Assembly (NCBI RefSeq): GCF_036370855.1
Contig: NC_088117.1
Location: 7,316,001-7,380,000 of the forward strand
Source of the DNA: Dromaius novaehollandiae
Lineage: Eukaryota > Chordata > Aves > Casuariiformes > Dromaiidae
Direction of reading: 5' to 3'
DNA: 64,000 nucleotides
Under the pieces are notes generated by a model. The model ran no database searches, was not told where the DNA came from, and saw only the letters and a program-made list of their open reading frames with translations. This document shows positions 10,206-46,539 of this stretch, one piece after another. The first letter of the stretch is position 1. Every line of letters starts with the position of its first letter. The translations under genes were made by a program, and so were the position numbers.

Positions 10206-10211
10206 AATAAA
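10206..10211 (+). terminator. Poly(A) signal of ORM1-like gene
   Basis: AATAAA 207 bases after the stop codon, followed by CTGTGTGTGACG, a GT-rich downstream element. This sets a short ~230-base 3' UTR. Confidence 0.85.
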
Positions 10212-10229
10212 CCTGTGTGTGACGAGCAC

Positions 10230-13200
10230 CCGGCGCGTGCTTGCTGGTGCCGAGAGGCCCCAGGAGCATCGTGCGCGACCGCGCGGGGGGGCCACGGCCG
10301 AGCGTTGCACCAGACGGGGATTTCCCGTTCCTACAGTGCTGGTTCCCATAAAAAACACCAAGGTATTTGGCTGCCAGCCAGCGAGAACCAGCAAGCTGGT
10401 TTCTCTCTTTCAAGGGAGAAACCCCCCGGCACAGCCCCCTCTGCTCATCCATCCCGCCGATGCACACGGCCGACGGCACTAACTTGGGCAACCCCAGCGG
10501 CACGGGTGCAGCTGGGAGCCTGGCACCTTACCTGTGCCTGCGGCCAGCTGAGGGGCCGGTCATCCTTGCTTCTCCTCCGGGAGGAATGGAAGACATTTCC
10601 CCACACATTCGGGCTTGTGCACGTCCCTCCGGCGCTCCCACCGCTCCGGGCAGCCCGGTGCTAATGCCACCCAGGGGCAACAGGAGCCGCTTTTCCCCCA
10701 CGTTGCCCATCTCCCTTTCCGGGGGGCCAATGTCCCTCCGGCAGTTCCCCCCGCGTGGCAGCAACCCTCGACAGCGCGACGTGGACCGAGCGCGGCCGGA
10801 AGGGGGGCGGCAGGGAGGCGCGACGCTGCGGGCTGCCGTCAAGGGCGTTTTTCAGAAGGGCCAAGCCACCCGCGGACCACACACGCATCACATCACCTGC
10901 CCCATTTTATTTCCTTTCCAAGCCTCAGTAGGCTTCAGGTGACCGCGGAGAGCCCCGGGGCGAGCCCCCGTGGCAGGGGGACGCGCAAGGTCGCGACGCG
11001 CAGCCTTTGGCGTCCATAAAGCCTGTGAAGCGATGCCTTGCCGGGAACACGGCGCGAACCTGCCCTCGTCCGCGAGGAAGGAAGCTGGCCCGTTTTAAGG
11101 GTTATTGCACAATCCTTCTGGGGAAGGAGGGGAAAGCTGCCAGCGTGTTTCGGAGAACTGATTAAGCCTCCCACTCCAAATATTATCTCCTATTCCTTGA
11201 GGAAATTAGGTGAAGCAGTTGCAATGAGAAAGCAGCGTTGACCCATTTTGCAAAAGCTACATCGATCTGAACAGACCGGAGGACGGTTTCTGAATTTTTA
11301 TACCACCACAAACAGACAAAAAGCCAGAGCCCCGTGACAGCGTCCGAGGGAGAGACGCACGTGCTCCTGAGCGCGTTACGGCCGCGTCCATCCCGCCCGA
11401 GGGGTTTCCTTCGGCTCCCAACAGCTTCTCCAGCCACTCAATGCCAATATTGCCGCGCTGGTGCCCCTCCGTAAGCCACCACCCCACAGGCACCACACGT
11501 CGCTCCCAGAGCCGCACCGGAGAGCGGAGCTCACTGCCTCTGGCTCCTTCACATTTAAAACAAAAACACTAAGTATTCCAAAGAAATAGTAAATATTCTA
11601 GCAGTTCCCAACCTCCAACTCTCTTCTCCCAAAGTCGCAACCCAGGGTACCACGGGGATGCTCCCGAGCGTCAGCTCCGAGGAGCTTTTCCGCATCCGAT
11701 ACCAAGCGCGGAGGGAGGAGACGTGCTCAGGGCTGTCTCTGCGGTGTGCAAACTCCCTGCTAAAGTAGCTTCCAGCTGCCACCCAACACTGGCACACACG
11801 CATAAAATTGCCAGCTCAAAGCCCGCAGCAACTTAGCTTTGCCGGTGGTCAGTGATATTCCCAAAACGGCCTCTCTGGGGGTTACGGGAACATCAAAGTA
11901 TCCCATTAAAACATGAATCTCTGGGCAGAGCCAAAAGAGTAATTAAAGGCAAAACCCACGTAGGCCATAAGCACTTGGAGAAAAGGGAGCAAAGACGAGG
12001 CTGATATGTTGGTGAAATCTCACCCTTTTTTGCACCCAGCTGTGATTTTGCAGCGCCGGGGTCACGGGGCAGAGCGCAGAGCCCCTGTGCCTGGCAGCTC
12101 CTGGTGCAGCTCCGCAAAGCGGCACGTTAAACCTCGATAGAGCTTCTCACGGCCCTTTCGAGCTCCAAAGCGATTGCCTAAGAGAGCTGGAGGATGCTTT
12201 TGGCAGGCCACCTCCCTGCCCCGGCCTGTTCCCTCCCCGGGACGCAGGTCCCCTCTCGCCTCCGGGGCCATGGGGCATCGTGCTGCCCCCGCGGCCACGT
12301 TTAACCCCATCAGAGGGGGAAACGGGAGGAAGGCGGGCAGGGACGAAGGGAACCCTTCAGCAACTCCAGTGCTCAACCTGGTAATTTATCGCAGCCTGGC
12401 TAAACCATCAGATTTTGCCCTGAATTGTCTCATTTTGCATAAACAGCCCACAGAGGGGCAGACGGAGCACAGCGCCCGAGCCCCTGGCAAGCCACCGCCC
12501 CGCGTCAGCAGAGGCTGCAAAAATGTCACCCCCCAAAAAGCCCTGGTTGCTTTTTGGGCCCCTAAAGGAGCCACATGCAAGCAAGTCCACAGAATAGCAG
12601 GTTATAAACGCCGTTTGGGAAGATTTACAGGAGCCACAGCCCTCGTTCTGCCCCGAGCAGAGCTGTGGACGGAGCTCCACGCGTGCACTGCAACAACAGG
12701 AATTTCTGAAACTTGGGGCTGCTTTTGACCTCAGCTTTAGCCACAAACTCCTGATCTCTCAGGAGATCAGGAACCGCTCCTGCTACTCATTAAACAAAGG
12801 AGTACAACCTGCTAACTCTGCACTCCCTTCCTGCAGAAACAGAGCTTTTCCTTCAGCGCTTTCCATCCAAACATTAACCAGACCCAACCCTAACCCAGGA
12901 AAGAATCTGCCACTCAGCCTAGGAATTTTTATCCTACAAATAACCTTGTGTCCAAACCAGCTTGACAGGGCTCCTCTTTCCAACAGGGTGTGAGAAAACC
13001 TTACTTTTTCTTCCCGCATGACAGCTGCTCTCTTGCTTGAGGAAACACCGAGCTTCTGGCTGTGTCCAAAAAACCACTTCTGAGCAGTCGGACCGGATCA
13101 GGCACAGTCTCCTACACCCCACAGCCTCCGGGTTTTTCTTCCAGAACACCTCTCACCATTTCACACAAATGTTAGGGGAACACACACATTTGCAAATGTG

Positions 13201-16200
13201 TTTGTGATCAGCAGTGAGGCGGCCAGGGGCTCCTTGGCCAACAAGGGTCACCTGGGGAGCCTGGGGCTTGCCCCAGGGAGTTAACGGGAAGCAGCTGCAA
13301 ACATAGAGGGTCATAGAGCAGCCTGGATCACATTTAAATTTGGGTGAGACAGACAAAGCCTTGAGAAAGCCAAGATGACTGGAGTCATCGAGGACTGTTT
13401 GTCCTTAAAAGTGCTGGTGTGATGCCTGCTAGCTGAGGAGGGTTTCCGTGCCCTGCTGAGGTGCGGGACGTCACATCTTAAGGACTGAAATGGAACCAGT
13501 TAAACACAAAACAGATTTATGTGATCTTTGTCATCAGGCTGAAGGGAACACGAGTGAGCAGAGCAGTAGAGCAGAGACTCACACAGCATGTTCTCAGTCT
13601 GAGGCATTAGCAGAACTTAAACCATGTTGATTTGGATTGCCTGGGTACTGGAATATTTCTACCTATTTCTCAAAAACATTGAATGCCCTTTGCTCTTATT
13701 GAGCAAGCTGGTATAGCACAGCATTGCTCCAGAAACCCAACTTCTGCTTTACAGCACAGACTTAGAAAACAGCACTAGCAGCAGCTCAGGGCCTGGCTCC
13801 ATGATCTGGAGCAGCATAAAGAGCCTGCACCTTCTCCAGGCCCCAGCATTAACTGCCACCAGAGCTGTACAGTTCAAACACCCAATGACCTTCCCAATGG
13901 GGGCTGTAAGGGACATAAGGGAACCGTCCAACAGGAAGGGATTGAGCTTGGTTTAGGAGCCTTTTTTTAGACTTATCATCAGATAAAAAGAATCGTTCCC
14001 TTGCTTCAGAAAATTCCCTTCTGCTGGTGCACAGGCAGTTTGATTTATTCCATTACCGATTGTGCTTTTGGAGGGAGCAGTGTCAAATGCAAGAAATCAA
14101 AAAAGGCAACAACCAACTCACAGAGCCCTTGGCTGTAGTCAGAGTGACATTTTCGGAAAGCCCCAAAGTTTGGGAGTGCCGGTAACTGCTAACGCTCAGT
14201 CAATAAATGCTTTGCTCCAATATGGTGCATTTAGATGACATGTCAGAGATCAGGAAGCTGGTTTGCTGAAGAGGTCAGAAGTGGGACTTGCAAGAAGAAA
14301 TTTAATATTTGATTCACCTTGTGTACCATTAAACTAGTATTTGGGGGGAAAAAAAGAAATATAATTTTAAGCAATACAGGATCCAGGGCAAGGTGACATT
14401 TGGAAGCTTTTTCAGCACTGACTCAGTCGTTCCAGCTTCACACCAGATATTCCCAAACCAAGTTTGGACGAGAGCTCCACTAAAAATGCAGTATGTAGAT
14501 CAAGCAGTAATGGAGACTAACCAGAAGAGGGCAATCCCTTACTTTTCTTTTTAAAGGAGCCTGCCAAGCATTCAACGAGTAGCTGAAATACATGGAAGGC
14601 TAGAAACTCAGCTTTAACTGAGCAGTCTAAAGAGAAAGATAATAAGGCTCAGCTAGAAGCAGCCATCTAGTTCTCTTGATAGCAACCCAGTTGCCAGAAA
14701 TAGTTCAGCTGGGGCAGATGTTCCTTCTTAAACCCTTTGGACCAAGCTAGAGATCTCTGAGGTTTTCCATGGCAAGATTTGCAGTGTAGGATGACGCCAC
14801 TGACAGGTTCCACTCCCGCCAAGAAGGGAGGGAGGTGCTAACCCCATCCAAGCTGGAGTTTTACTTCTCTGGAGAAAAACGTCCTGTTTCATCATTTCCC
14901 AATAAGCTCAGCACATTGGTGGTGGGAAGGCTCAAGTGCCAAGATTCCTCAGCTACAACGCAGCACTCTGAGCCCGTATTCCTGCTCTCCCTTCGTCCCA
15001 TACACCCCTGCACTTGTCAGATACCTCACACTTCACCCAGCAGTGCAGCCCCCAGACCGACACGGGAGGGAAGCACTGTTGCTCTGTGTTTGTGAAAGGG
15101 AGGCAAGATTGGAGGAAAAAAAAAAAAGAAAGAAAGAAAAAGGCAGTGTTTTTAACTCCTTGTCTGGAAGGTAATTCAAGTCTCAGTTCTAAGCTAGTAA
15201 TTAAGCACTGAAAATATCCTTCTTCCTTAAAAAGGAAGAAAGGACAAGCCCCAGGGAACATAGCAAAGAGTCCTCCTCCTCTCTCTGCAGCACTAGCCTG
15301 TCCCTGCTCTGCAAGGCAGTGTTTCCAGAGCACCATCTGAGTGTAGGGCCTTTGGCATCTCCTGGGATGAAAGTGAGATGTGTGAAGCCCAATCCAACAG
15401 CTTCCACCCCCCAGGCTCAGGGCCCAGGTCCCTGGACAGCCCTCCCTTCAAACACACCTTTACCAGCTTGTGACAGACAAACTTAACCCCCCACCTCGAC
15501 AACTCAGACAGTTAAAGGGTAGGAGAGGGCAACAGCATTAGATAGGATGCTGCCAGCGGCCTTGAGCGCTGCAGTCTCAAGGAGGCTGATAAGTGTCTCA
15601 GCTGACTGAAGCTGACACCAGAGGAAAACAGCTTCTCAGATTACAAGGACCTAGACTTCATGAGTAGATTTATAGATGAGTAAAAGCCTTGAGTTACAAC
15701 TGCAGACATAAGCAACCAGTAACCCCCCAGTCTGGCACCCATGGAGATTTTAAACCAAATCTTTCACAACTTTCACAACCAGCTATGGCTTTGAATGGCC
15801 TTCAGGGATAGCTCTTTTTTTTAAAAAAAGGGAAAAGGTACAAAGCCTTTCATCTTGAAAACCCTAAGCCTGGTTCTTTCAAGAGCATAACTGGACTGCA
15901 GAGTTTTCAGCTTTTCTGAGAGACTCAGTTCTCGGGGAAAGAAAAAAGAAAAGTCTACTAAACAGAGGAGCAAGGTCCAGCAAGCTCACAGAGATAAGTC
16001 AACAGTATCTGGACATCCCTGTCTCCTCACTACCATCATTAGCTTTGACCTTGGTTATGTTGTTTTTTCCTTTAACAAGGATTCTGTTCTCCCAGGCCCA
16101 GGTCCCAGGTAGGGCAGACCATTCCCAGTGTCGGCAACCTGTGAATCATTCCAGGAAGAGTCTGGCCACAGACAGCACCATCAACACATATTGAGTAAGA

Positions 16201-16209
16201 GACACGGGC
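10230..16209. other. Intergenic DNA, no gene recognised
   Basis: About 6 kb between the ORM1-like gene and the inferred 3' end of SLC25A25. The first 2.5 kb is GC-rich and full of incidental open frames; the rest is AT-balanced. No exon of AKNA, PTGES2 or another neighbour known from human maps was recognised. It contains a 10-bp-stem hairpin at 12749-12772 and an A-rich (AAAG)n-like tract near 15118-15142. Confidence 0.7.
12749..12772. repeat. Perfect inverted repeat, 10-bp stem
   Basis: TCCTGATCTC and its exact complement GAGATCAGGA are separated by TCAG. No terminator-like or protein-site context was recognised. Confidence 0.8.
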
Positions 16210-18576
16210 GATATCTCTTTGACAGACCTTTATTAGCAGACTGTTCCCTACATGAAGAATCTGAGTTAGATTTGCATTATAACAATTTGTGGTTACAGCT
16301 ACAGAGACAGTTGTCATTTTGCATTGATTTTTGCACTCTGAATATTCCCATTAGGCCACACTGGTAGGAAGGAGCCACTGCAGAATTTACGGCAGGTCTC
16401 AAAAAAGGGGGGAATGGAAAAAAAAATCATATCAGTAATCCAGATACCAGGTTAGATTTCCACATGGCTAACTACTGACAGCACTGGATAGTCAATGTAG
16501 AAAAGCTCACCTGGAAGGTTTGCCACAAACCACCAAAACCTGTCAGCCAAAAAGCAGCTGCTGAGTGCTAACAAATCCCTTCCCCGATTTCCCAAACTTC
16601 TCCACAGTCCCATTGCCATGTGAAAAGCACTGGCTCAGCAGTGGGATCTGCTGACTCAGCATCAAAGAACAACCACAGCAGCTTGTGTCCAAGTGCAAGT
16701 TTCCTTCCATCTCTCTGGAAACTTGTATTTTTTTTTTTTAGTCCCTGAGATTTCTCCCTTCCCCCCTTACCTAAAAGCTCCCCAAGAACCCTCTCAGTTA
16801 GCTGTTGTGCCATCCAACATACACAGACCTTCTACTTCCCGACTTCGGCCATCCACCTGAAACCTTTTCAGCCATGTATAGAGGCAACTCCAAAATAAGG
16901 CAAGCCTCACATTGCACCTTCTTCCCCTCATCCCAACGGACTGCTTCCTCACTAGTTCCCTTCTCTCCTATGGCTTCTTACTGCAGAATTTCTCTGGGCC
17001 GAGGTCCTCCAGCAGCAACCCCAGATGTGGGGAAGGCAGCTCAAGCCCCAGAGAGAAGGAACACTAATGACTTCAGCGTCCTTCCCCACAACTCAGCTGT
17101 GTGATGTAAGAGAACAAATAGAGAACTTTTAAAAACAGGAGAAATACAAGCACAGTAACAATATTTAAACAAGTCTATAAAAATAGTTTGACATAACTCT
17201 GTTCAAATAAATACAAAATAAATATGCTTTAAGCAGTAAAACAGTGGAATGCAACGCTGGTCCATTTTGCCCAAAATGAAAAGTTGGATGAGGATCTCCC
17301 AGGCCTCAGAAGCCTGATCCTATCAACTAAAGTAGCCCATAATGCAGTCAGAGAAATTTTAAAGCCATCTCTTTCCCTTAGCCTTATGAAAAGCACCCTT
17401 TGAAAGAAAAGCAAGCAGTTGTCTCCAGGACTGAAAGCTCACCTCTCCCAATGACAACTAGCCCCTCTCCCTAACACCCCTTCCCACAGCAGATGTACTC
17501 CTGGCTTGGAGACTCCATCCCCCTAATGCAAACCTGAACACCAATCTACAAAGAGGTCTAAAGAGATAGATAGCAGCGTCGGCACAGGGTTTGGAAAAGG
17601 TCCATCATCTAGCCTTGGCACCAGGCAGAATGAAATTCAGAGATCCATGCAATGCTGCACAGGGGCTCTCGTGCCGTGCTGGGAGCACAACCGCACAGGA
17701 GCGGTGAAGTATTGTCATTTATTCACTAAAGCCATGCATCAAGGTGCCAGTCCATCCAGGGCTCTCTAGCCTTCTCCTTTCCAAGCCCCTGCTAAGTATA
17801 AGACAAGCCAGTTCCAGCATGCAAAGGATACAGGCATGCAGGCTCTAGTCTGCTGCTTCTGTTAGTAAGTGCATCTTGTTAGTGGATTTATGAGACACAC
17901 TTAAACCTATAAAAAATAAATAATCCTAATTCTTCACCAGGCTGGCCTAAGTAATCTTCAGCCTGACTGGATTAAACCACTGCCCACCAGCCCTCAAAAG
18001 ACAGTATAGTTCAAAGTTACATTTCATGTCAAGTCTTGGAAGCAGAACATGAATGTCTCCTACCCAAAAGAATATATGTAAACATAATAAACAAGCCTGG
18101 TGTGGCAGCAGCTCCTACACAAGGTTTGTACAAATTTAAACAATGGGTAGGAAGTTAAACAACTGAATGGAAAAGAAGCTCTTTCGGCAAGTCAGAAGGT
18201 GCTCATCCGCTGGCAAACAGCTCTGTACATGTAATATGCTGAAAGCAGACCTGTTCCCCAAATCCTTGCTACTCTGCTGTACTGCTAGGAACTGACCTCA
18301 GCAATTCACGCGTTTAGATTCTCCCAGCAGCAGATCTCCTCATCTCCCGAAAGACCCAACAAAAAGGGCCACATGATGGTTTATGAAAGCTCCGAGTAGC
18401 AAGATGGCAAAGGACACCAGATCCTCCCCTCATCCTTACTGACTCACACACTATCTGAGATTTCACAGCTTTGCTTAGTCAGCTTAGTGTCAACACATTC
18501 ACAGAATGAGAGATGGCTATACGTCTTGGGATTACAGCCCAAGATTTCAGAGTTCAAAGTCCTCAGCATCTCCTGG
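16210..18576 (-). other. SLC25A25: SLC25A25 3' untranslated region (inferred)
   Basis: Non-coding sequence downstream of the SLC25A25 stop on the minus strand. Minus-strand AATAAA signals lie at 17718-17723 and 16229-16234. I take the farther one as the likely long end because AT-rich, UTR-like sequence continues to it. The exact end is uncertain. Confidence 0.5.
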
Positions 18577-43652
<25,076 letters not shown>

Positions 43653-43890
43653 CGTCCTGCTGCCACCCAACCGCCCGGCACGCGCGCGCGACGCCGGCAA
43701 ATGGCGGCGCTTCCGCCGCCGACGCCGCGAGGCACCGACACAGCCCGCTTCCGCCTTCGCGCCACGCGCCGCGGCCGCCACGTGACGCGCCGCCTCGGCC
43801 AATCGCAGCGGCCTGCGCGCCGGCGTCGGCCGACACTCCCCCTCCCACACCCCCTTGCCTCCACGCGCTCGCCGCCGGGCAGGCGGGGGC

Positions 43891-43898
43891 TGACGTCA
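43891..43898. promoter_or_regulatory. Perfect cAMP response element
   Basis: TGACGTCA, the full 8-bp palindrome, 239 bases upstream of the long SLC25A25 start codon. In a CpG-island promoter this form is usually bound by CREB/ATF. Activity here is inferred. Confidence 0.75.
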
Positions 43899-44471
43899 GG
43901 CGACCGCCTTCCCCTCCGCCAATGGGAACAGAAAGCCGCGAAAGGGAGGGGGTACAACATCACCGAGAGAACTCCCATTGGTTAAATGTCCGAGAGGAGG
44001 CGGAATAAAAGAACCATCGCTCCAATCACATGGAAACCAGCACTAAGTTTAATCTTGACGGACGTGCCATGTACCCAATAGCTTACAAAGCAGAGGGTCG
44101 CGCTGTGTTGATGAAAGTAGCCAATGGGATTAGGGCGGTGAAAGTTGTGGGCGGGCCCAGCCGCTCACAGATCGCACGCAGGCCCAGTAGCCTGAAGCAA
44201 GCAGCGAGGCGGGGCAGTCTCTCGGCCCTCCGATGGGCGGCGCGGCTGGCCAATGGCAGCGCTGCACCGCCCGCGGGAGGCGAGACGTCCGCTTGACAGG
44301 CAAGCGCGCGGCCCAATCAGACGGGGCAGGAAGGGGGGCTGATTCTGGAAGCCATTACGCCAGTGTCGCAGGGTGGAGGCCGTTGAGCGGGGCCTGCTGG
44401 GTGGCTGCGGTACGCAATTTGCGTATCGTTGGCGGTGGAAAGGGGGGGAGCCGGGGGGGACTGGCACCTCT

Positions 44472-44495
44472 GGGCCCCGAGGGGCCTCGGGGCCC
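44472..44495. repeat. Perfect GC inverted repeat in the NAIF1 leader
   Basis: An 11-base arm (GGGCCCCGAGG), a 2-base GG spacer and the exact complementary arm lie 148-171 bases before the NAIF1 ATG. In the transcript it would form a very stable hairpin. Confidence 0.85.
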
Positions 44496-44642
44496 CCCCG
44501 TCGTCCCTGACCCGGGGGGTCAGCAGGCCTGGGGGGCCCTGCTGCACCTCCGCCCTGCCCAGCCTCCCCCCGGGCCCCCTGGGCCCAGCTCGGCCCCCAC
44601 GGCCTCCAGGTGCCCCCCAGTGCCAGTCCCTGGGTGCCCCCC

Positions 44643-45153
44643 ATGGCCATGGCGTCGCCCCCGGCGCCCCCAGCCAAGAAGCGGAAGATGAACTTCTCGG
44701 AGCGGGAGGTGGAGATCATCGTGGAGGAGCTGGAGCGGGGCAAGCACCTCCTCATCAACCACTTCAACGCCGGGGTGCCGCTGGCCGCCAAGGCCGCGGC
44801 CTGGCACGACATCCTGCGCCGCGTCAACGCCGTCGCCACCTGCCACCGCGAGCTCCCCGAGGTCAAGAAGAAGTGGTCCGACCTCAAGACCGAGGTGCGG
44901 CGCAAAGTGGCCCAAGTCCGAGCCGCCATGGAAGGAGGAGGCGAGAGCCAGAGCGGCAATGGCAACGGGCCAGAGAGTGAAGACCCGACGGGCACCGCTA
45001 CCGCCCCGGTCATCCTCACCCCCATGCAGCAACGCATCTGCAACCTGCTGGGAGAAGCCACCATCATCAGTTTGCCGAGTGGGGACTGCAGTGCAGGTGA
45101 CGGTACCGAGATACCCATCACCGCTTCGGCCACCACTGTCACCCTGACCCAGA
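44643..45153 (+). CDS. NAIF1: NAIF1 exon 1
   Basis: Encodes residues 1-170 plus one base. It ends at CAGA before GTGAGTGC. The open frame reads on into the intron to a stop at about 45173, so failure to splice would give a 176-residue form lacking the coiled coil. Confidence 0.95.
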
Positions 45154-46308
45154 GTGAGTGCAGCATCCGCTGAAGATGCTCTGTGCTGAACTGGAAGGTC
45201 ATACGGGGGCCCCTGGCACCCCCCCATGAGGAGGCCCTGGTCCTTGTGCAGGGAAGCCCCCATCAAAAGGAAACCTCTGCACCCGTGTGATGAAAATGCC
45301 ATTCCCAATAGGTCCTTGTGCTGTAGGGGAGCAGCTGCAAGATACGCACATACTGAAAGTCAGCTTCAATAGCTGGGGTTGGCCATGAGGACAAGGAAAG
45401 CAAGTATCCTTTGAACGCTGTGGGTTGGGTCCCTTCTCTGGGGAAAAGAGCAGAGGGAGAAACATCTCCAAGGCTGGTTTCCTCCTCTGCCCCAGACAAG
45501 AGCTGACTTTCTAGCAAGTGCCGTTCTGGTTTTCTTTCCCTGTGTCACAGTTGGTTAATGCCACTTGGAAAGATCATTCTGAATCAGAGGCTGAGAAGTG
45601 ATTTTGTCTACATTGTCCCTTGCATGCCATATTCCTTTGGACCCTGGTCTGTACAGCCTAGAAGGAAGCTCAGATGAGGGTGGGTCGACTAGACTTAAAT
45701 GGGTCATTTTGTGCATTCACTGTTCAGTCTATGTTATCTCCCTGAACAGGCAATAAAGTCCTGTTACAGTCATTGAATAGTCCTGTAGATAAAAATACCC
45801 ATATTGCAGCTACTTCTTACGCCCTTTCTTTCCTTTGTTCTCAGTTCCTGCAGAGACAACCTACCACAGTCTGGAGGATGGAGTTGTGGAGTACTGCACT
45901 ACAGAAGCCCCCACGACAGTTACTGCTGAAGCGCCCTTGGAGATGATGGCGCATCAACACGAAGTGTCTGCGAAACCGCAGGAGCTGAAAAGCCGAATTG
46001 CCCTGAACTCAGCCAAGCTCTTGCAGGAGCAGCGAGTGACCAACTTGCATGTCAAGGAGATTGCCCAGCACCTGGAGCAGCAGAATGACTTGCTTCAGAT
46101 GATTCGTCGTTCTCAGGAGGTGCAGGCGTGTGCGCAGGAGCGGCAGGCACAAGCGATGGAAGGAACTCAGGCTGCACTGAGTGCCCTCATCCAGGTCCTC
46201 CGCCCCATGATTAAGGACTTCCGTCGATTTTTGCAGAGCAATACACCCAGTCCTTCCGTGACTGCTGACCCCAGCCAGACTGGGCAGCAAGACAGCATTA
46301 TCCAGTGA
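44643..46308 (+). CDS. NAIF1: Nuclear apoptosis-inducing factor 1 (domesticated Harbinger Myb-like protein)
   Basis: Nuclear DNA-binding protein; overexpression in human cells induces apoptosis. It partners HARBI1, both derived from a PIF/Harbinger transposon. Two exons (44643-45153, 45845-46308) give 975 bases, 324 residues, against 327 in human as I recall. Residues 9-15 (PPAKKRK) form a basic nuclear signal, ~16-90 the Myb/SANT-like domain ([31 protein letters not shown]). A low-complexity linker follows, then [20 protein letters not shown]. Residues ~220-275 are heptad-rich and probably coiled coil ([20 protein letters not shown]). The end is DSIIQ. A second ATG at 44649 has the better Kozak context and may be the true start. 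It diverges from SLC25A25 across a shared CpG promoter. Confidence 0.96.
45845..46308 (+). CDS. NAIF1: NAIF1 exon 2
   Basis: Begins after TTCTCAG. The split codon A|TT gives Ile, then [17 protein letters not shown], the conserved acidic segment. The coiled coil and C terminus follow; stop TGA at 46306-46308. Confidence 0.96.
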
Positions 46309-46510
46309 AAGAAACGCTGATGGAACTTCTTTCCTGGAAGGGTTGTCTGTGCTGCTGTTGGACACATGGAGTCAAAGGGTGATAGCTCTTGTCAATGTGA
46401 AATGGCTCGCCTTGGAGTCCAAGGCTGAGCCTAAACAGCTTTCTTTCTCCGCTAATCTTATGCTAATCTGCCTTTTCAGACTCATCATACAGAGTGGTAG
46501 CAGGATGTGT

Positions 46511-46516
46511 AATAAA
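46511..46516 (+). terminator. Poly(A) signal of NAIF1 (proximal)
   Basis: AATAAA 203 bases after the stop codon. A second AATAAA at 47926-47931 could serve a longer 3' UTR of ~1.6 kb or belong to an unrelated element. Confidence 0.6.
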
Positions 46517-46539
46517 CCAGGAACTTAATATTGACTGCT

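Larger units (their letters stand above)
43653..44642. promoter_or_regulatory. Bidirectional CpG-island promoter of SLC25A25 and NAIF1
   Basis: The two start codons are 991 bases apart and divergent. The interval is CpG-dense, and the island extends into both first exons (about 43.1-45.1 kb). It has eight CCAAT pentamers (seven forward at 43799, 43919, 44022, 44075, 44121, 44250 and 44313; one reverse at 43977-43981), a palindromic CRE TGACGTCA at 43891-43898 and a CACGTGAC E-box at 43779-43786. No TATA box in a plausible place is evident. NF-Y and CREB/ATF control is inferred from these motifs. Confidence 0.85.

Noticed and set aside
12880-12905. CCCTAACCC telomere-like words
   Set aside because: Only one and a half repeat units (AACCCTAACCCAGG); not an interstitial telomere array.
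44165-45202. 345-codon open frame on the minus strand across NAIF1 exon 1
   Set aside because: It is antisense to a strongly conserved coding exon in a GC-rich island where stops are rare. The translation has no recognisable domain.
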